Shown here: positions 4,659-7,009 of the stretch, one piece after another | Layout of the letters: the number at the start of each line of letters is the position of its first letter | Numbering within the stretch: position 1 is the stretch's first letter | DNA from: Saprospiraceae bacterium | GTDB taxonomy: Bacteria > Bacteroidota > Bacteroidia > Chitinophagales > Saprospiraceae | Assembly (NCBI GenBank): GCA_020852155.1 | Contig: JADZBJ010000198.1 | Location: 1-7,009, forward strand | Direction of reading: 5' to 3' | DNA: 7,009 bases | The notes under the pieces: model-generated | Database searches by the model: none | Told to the model about the DNA's origin: nothing | Seen by the model: the letters and a program-made list of their open reading frames with translations, nothing else | Translations under genes and position numbers: made by a program

Positions 4659-5184
4659 AATATTGAGCATTCAATATCAGACTAATACGCACGTCGCTGT
4701 CTGTTTGTGTTGTCTGGCGCAGCCAGAGTACGACATCCATACTGAATCGGGTGCCTGTCATGAGTCTTTTACAATTAGCAAGAGAGGGGAGTAGTGGCAG
4801 TTCATTGCCGGGGTCAAGCGGCGTTACATCGCGATAGGCGACTTCGATATAATCGTTCGGGTCGTCTTCGTTGTACACCCGAATAGACACCTGTTGAATG
4901 AAACTCAGGTTAGCATCGCCGAATATCCCCCCGATACCTGCTTTCAGGGTTTTAATGCCTTTAACATCAGCATCCGCTTTGTTGTATTGTGTGAGCAGTT
5001 CGCTGTATCGCGTTGGCAGGTTTTTGAATTGAAAATGGTGGGCATCCAGCGCTCCAATGCCAGCCGGGATCGTAAAATCTGCCTGATAGGGCATTTCAAA
5101 CCCCGGTACCGTTTCGTCATCCTTGTTGCATGACAAGGCGAACGTCAGTGTACAAAGCAGTAAGAAAAGCAGTCTGTATTTCAT
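4657..5184 (-). CDS. Outer-membrane lipoprotein of unknown function, likely surface-exposed
   Basis: The product has 175 residues. MKYRLLFLLLCTLTFALSC is a lipoprotein signal peptide with the lipidated cysteine at residue 19. The next residues, NKDDE, fit the K-(D/E)2 lipoprotein export signal described for Bacteroidota, which sends lipoproteins to the cell surface. The mature part shows alternating strands (QADFTIPAGIG, SFIQQVSIRVYN, DYIEVAYRDVTPL, GTRFSMDVVLWLRQTTQTD, VRISLILNAQY) consistent with a beta-sandwich, but I do not recognise a family. The ATG at 5182-5184 is chosen because it starts the lipoprotein signal; the frame is open upstream to 5391 only across repeat-derived sequence. 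No neighbouring SusC/SusD-like or TonB-dependent transporter genes are present. The gene ends in the shared terminator. Confidence 0.8.
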   Translation of the reverse strand: MKYRLLFLLLCTLTFALSCNKDDETVPGFEMPYQADFTIPAGIGALDAHHFQFKNLPTRYSELLTQYNKADADVKGIKTLKAGIGGIFGDANLSFIQQVSIRVYNEDDPNDYIEVAYRDVTPLDPGNELPLLPSLANCKRLMTGTRFSMDVVLWLRQTTQTDSDVRISLILNAQY

Positions 5185-5384
5185 GTTATGCCTGATGCCT
5201 GTCGGGGGAGCGCGGTTGCCTGCTGCTTGAGGATTGGTTGTTTGTGGATTGGTTATTTGGTTATTTGTGGATTTGGTTATGGTAAATACCCACGCAGGGA
5301 CGTGTTTCACGTCTGTTTGACCAGTTCCTTCACTTCGTTCCGGACGACCATTTTTTAGATGGAAGTGAATAACCCAACCGCCAT
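5185..5384. repeat. Repeat-rich spacer upstream of the lipoprotein gene
   Basis: This spacer contains no convincing gene. At 5236-5259 it holds GGTTGTTTGTGGATTGGTTA followed by TTTG, a copy (one-base gap) of sequence at 1225-1249 before the anti-sigma-like gene. Further GGTTATTTG units follow to 5280. A small perfect palindrome GACGTG-TTT-CACGTC lies at 5299-5313, next to a GTTCC direct repeat (5324-5328, 5337-5341). Read as protein on the - strand, 5320-5345 gives a GRPERSEG-type phrase commonly seen when intergenic repeats are mistaken for coding sequence. No TAnnTTTG box was found for the lipoprotein gene here. Confidence 0.6.
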
Positions 5385-5436
5385 ATTTCACAAATCTTTT
5401 TTTGTTGGCGTTTTTTTTCTGAGGTATTTGTGAAAT
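5385..5436. promoter_or_regulatory. Inverted repeat overlapping the L25 promoter
   Basis: ATTTCACAAAT (5385-5395) and ATTTGTGAAAT (5426-5436) are perfect 11-base inverted copies, 30 bases apart. The right copy covers the TTTG -33 box (5427-5430) of the L25 promoter, so a protein bound there would block it. The intervening region contains T runs (5397-5403, 5411-5418). It could instead be a stem ending leftward or rightward transcription. The regulatory role is inference. Confidence 0.45.
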
Positions 5437-5459
5437 TTCCTTTGGTATGCTTACCTTTG
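5427..5459 (+). promoter_or_regulatory. Bacteroidota-type promoter of the L25 gene
   Basis: TTTG at 5427-5430 and TACCTTTG at 5452-5459 are separated by 21 bases, matching the TTTG / TAnnTTTG promoter of the Bacteroidota primary sigma factor. Transcription would start near 5466, giving a leader of about 35-40 bases before the ATG at 5503. This is the best promoter in the window, as expected for a ribosomal protein gene. Confidence 0.75.
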
Positions 5460-5502
5460 CGTCCGTTTTTTGATAAAGGTATCACATTTAGTAGATAACA
5501 CA

Positions 5503-6072
5503 ATGGAAATCATTGCATTACAAGGACATCGCAAGGAAGGATCTGGCAAAGAAGTGACAGCAGCAATCCGTCGTAACGGCCTCATCCCGGCTGTGATGTA
5601 TAAAAGTGGCGGTGGCGAAGCGCAACAATTCAGCGTTGACCCTGCAGAATTCCGTCACCTGATTTACACGCCCAAGTTCAAAATGGCTGAAATCAGCCTG
5701 AACGGCAAAACATACAAGTGTATCGTGAAGGATATCCAATTCCATCCGGTAACTGATGCCGTGATGCACCTGGATTTTCTCGAATTGGTACCTGGCGTTA
5801 AATTCAAGGCTACTGTTCCTCTGCGTTTCGTGGGTCAGGCTCCTGGTGTAAAAGCCGGTGGTAAATTCCTGCCAACGCTGCGTTCTATCAACATCATGAC
5901 AACTCCGGAATTTGTGGTTGACGAAGTTTCTGCGGATATTTCTTCCATGGAACTGGGTTCAACCATCCGTGTTCGCGACATCATTAAGGTTGACGGTGTT
6001 GAAGTAACCAACAGCAGCGCTGTTCCGATTGCTTTGATCGAAATCCCGCGTGCACTCCGCGGTGGTAAATAA
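5503..6072 (+). CDS. rplY: 50S ribosomal protein L25, long CTC/TL5 type
   Basis: The product has 189 residues. L25 binds 5S rRNA in the central protuberance of the large ribosomal subunit. The N-terminal domain (about 1-92) has the family marks: a Gly-rich GHRKEGSGKE start, RRNGLIPAVMY (23-33) and KDIQFHPVTDAVMHLDFLEL (76-95). The C-terminal beta domain (about 98-183) of the CTC/TL5 form follows with VPLRFVGQAPGVKAGG (105-120), GSTIRVRDI and PIALIEIP, and a short basic tail RALRGGK. This length matches the long form typical of Bacteroidota rather than the short E. coli protein. An in-frame TTG at 5470 would add 11 residues unlike the family; the ATG at 5503 is preferred. There is no Shine-Dalgarno sequence. 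The common partners of L25 in other genomes (prs, pth) are not adjacent here. Two terminators follow. Confidence 0.97.
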   Translation: MEIIALQGHRKEGSGKEVTAAIRRNGLIPAVMYKSGGGEAQQFSVDPAEFRHLIYTPKFKMAEISLNGKTYKCIVKDIQFHPVTDAVMHLDFLELVPGVKFKATVPLRFVGQAPGVKAGGKFLPTLRSINIMTTPEFVVDEVSADISSMELGSTIRVRDIIKVDGVEVTNSSAVPIALIEIPRALRGGK

Positions 6073-6098
6073 TTTTCAGCCAGTCTGAAAATCTTTTT
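6072..6098 (+). terminator. First terminator after L25
   Basis: ATTTTCAG (6072-6079) pairs with CTGAAAAT (6085-6092) around a 5-base loop, followed by CTTTTT at 6093-6098. The stem begins at the last base of the stop codon. It is AT-rich and weaker than the second hairpin. Confidence 0.5.
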
Positions 6099-6100
6099 GG

Positions 6101-6138
6101 CGAGCCATTCCGATATGTCGGGATGGCTCGTTTCTTTT
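6101..6138 (+). terminator. Second, main terminator after L25
   Basis: CGAGCCATTCCG (6101-6112) pairs with CGGGATGGCTCG (6119-6130), with one G-T pair and a 6-base loop, followed by the T-rich tail TTTCTTTT (6131-6138). This is a standard intrinsic terminator and separates L25 from the mutarotase gene, whose ATG is only 20 bases further on. Confidence 0.88.
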
Positions 6139-6157
6139 GTGGCGAAATTCCCTCCGT

Positions 6158-7009
6158 ATGCAACAAATTACCCGCGAGCATTTTGGTTTCGCTCCACAAG
6201 GCGAAGTGTCCGTTTTCACCCTGGATAATGGCGCCGGTACACGCGTGCGCATCCTGAATCTGGGTGGTATTATTCAATCCATCGTTACGCCAGACCGACA
6301 TGGTCAGCCGGGCGATGTCGTACTTGGTTACGACCACGTACAAGGCTACCTGAAGCACGAAGGCTTTCCGTATTTCGGGGCCATCATCGGGCGCTATGCC
6401 AATCGTATTTCCAATGCCCGATTTACCCTCGACGGGAAAGTTTACCACCTGAACGCCAACCTCGGCGCGCATACCTTACATGGTGGCTTGTCCGGGTTTG
6501 ATCAAAAAATCTGGGATGCGGAAATTTTGGAAGATGACCTTGGCCAGTTTCTTCAACTGTCAATGGTCAGCCCGGATGGTGAGGAGGGGTTTCCGGGCAA
6601 TTTGAAAGTACAGGTGCGGTATCACCTACGTTTTGACAATACCTTGCTGATTGAATACGAAGCAACAACCGACAACGCTACGCCTGTCAACCTGACCAAC
6701 CACACCTATTTTAACCTGTCAGCAGGGCAATGCAAAAATATTCTGGAGCACGAACTCATTTTGTGGGGCAGTCAGGTTACAGCAACGGATGCTGACAATA
6801 TTCCGACCGGAAAGTTAGTGCCTGTGGCGGGTACTGCCCTTGATTTTTCCAGGTTTAAACCATTGGGGCGCGATATAGCGCAAGCCGAGCATCAAGGCTA
6901 CGATCATAACTTTGTTATTGATAATACAGAAGAGGATACTTGTCCTTTAATCGCTACGGTACAGGATCCGTTGAGCGGACGGCAGCTCATCATGTTTACT
7001 TCCACGCCA
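6158..7009 (+). CDS. galM: Aldose 1-epimerase (galactose mutarotase), 3' end outside the window
   Basis: The first 284 codons are present and open to the last base of the window; family members are about 340-350 residues. The enzyme interconverts the alpha and beta anomers of galactose, glucose and related aldoses, feeding the Leloir pathway. Visible marks are PYFGAIIGRYANRI (71-84), HTLHGG (105-110) with His108, SPDGEEGFPG (138-147), NLTNHTYFNL (178-187) with the catalytic His182, and GYDHNFV (247-253) with the substrate-binding Asp249. The catalytic glutamate near the C-terminus lies beyond the edge, so catalytic completeness cannot be confirmed. There is no signal peptide; the protein is cytoplasmic as read. 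The ATG follows a terminator by 20 bases with no Shine-Dalgarno sequence and no clear promoter box. Neighbouring galK or galT genes, if any, would be to the right. Confidence 0.96.
   Translation, partial: MQQITREHFGFAPQGEVSVFTLDNGAGTRVRILNLGGIIQSIVTPDRHGQPGDVVLGYDHVQGYLKHEGFPYFGAIIGRYANRISNARFTLDGKVYHLNANLGAHTLHGGLSGFDQKIWDAEILEDDLGQFLQLSMVSPDGEEGFPGNLKVQVRYHLRFDNTLLIEYEATTDNATPVNLTNHTYFNLSAGQCKNILEHELILWGSQVTATDADNIPTGKLVPVAGTALDFSRFKPLGRDIAQAEHQGYDHNFVIDNTEEDTCPLIATVQDPLSGRQLIMFTSTP

Noticed and set aside
5299..5313. Small GACGTG/CACGTC palindrome as an operator
   Set aside because: It lies inside repeat-derived sequence with no promoter nearby, so a regulatory role is not supported.
5185..5391. 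N-terminal extension of the lipoprotein gene to a GTG at 5391
   Set aside because: The extension translates intergenic repeats, including a GRPERSEG-type phrase, and would bury a good lipoprotein signal peptide.
5984..6472. A - strand frame spanning the L25 end and mutarotase start
   Set aside because: It crosses two terminators and two clear + strand genes, so it is a shadow.

Overview
The window looks like chromosome of a member of the Bacteroidota, probably an environmental lineage of the Saprospiria, Chitinophagia or Cytophagia kind. The grounds are: promoter boxes of the TAnnTTTG type, no Shine-Dalgarno sequence ahead of any start codon, a lipoprotein with a Bacteroidota surface-export signal, a sigma factor followed by an anti-sigma-like protein with a TonB-type C-terminal domain, a long (CTC/TL5-type) ribosomal protein L25, and AACCAAT-type low-complexity spacers. 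The exact genus cannot be read from the sequence.

Layout. The left third (1-1903) is read leftwards: an ECF-type sigma factor (1334-1903), a 143-bp spacer made of short tandem repeats, an anti-sigma-like membrane protein (138-1190), and the first 22 codons of a secreted protein running off the edge (1-68). A 305-bp divergent region follows, about half of which is a 162-bp imperfect palindrome (2031-2192). To its right are a Tat-exported sugar phosphate isomerase/epimerase-like protein (2209-3096), a small secreted protein of unknown function (3299-3799) and a Nudix-like protein without a Nudix box (3952-4395), all on the + strand and separated by strong hairpins. A second palindrome of 163 bp (4395-4557) sits exactly at the stop codon of the Nudix-like gene and looks like a MITE. 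A shared terminator (4611-4658) separates it from a convergent lipoprotein gene (4657-5184, - strand). After a repeat-rich spacer, a promoter drives ribosomal protein L25 (5503-6072). Tandem terminators follow, then the start of an aldose 1-epimerase gene (6158 to the edge).

How the genes relate. The sigma and anti-sigma-like genes probably form one regulatory unit that senses something at the envelope. The isomerase-like protein and the mutarotase both suggest sugar handling, but they are far apart and separately terminated, so they need not share a pathway. L25 is an isolated housekeeping gene. No defence system, CRISPR array, RNA gene or complete transposase was seen. The most unusual content is non-coding: two long foldback sequences, a dispersed repeat shared by two upstream regions, and a dyad over the L25 promoter.
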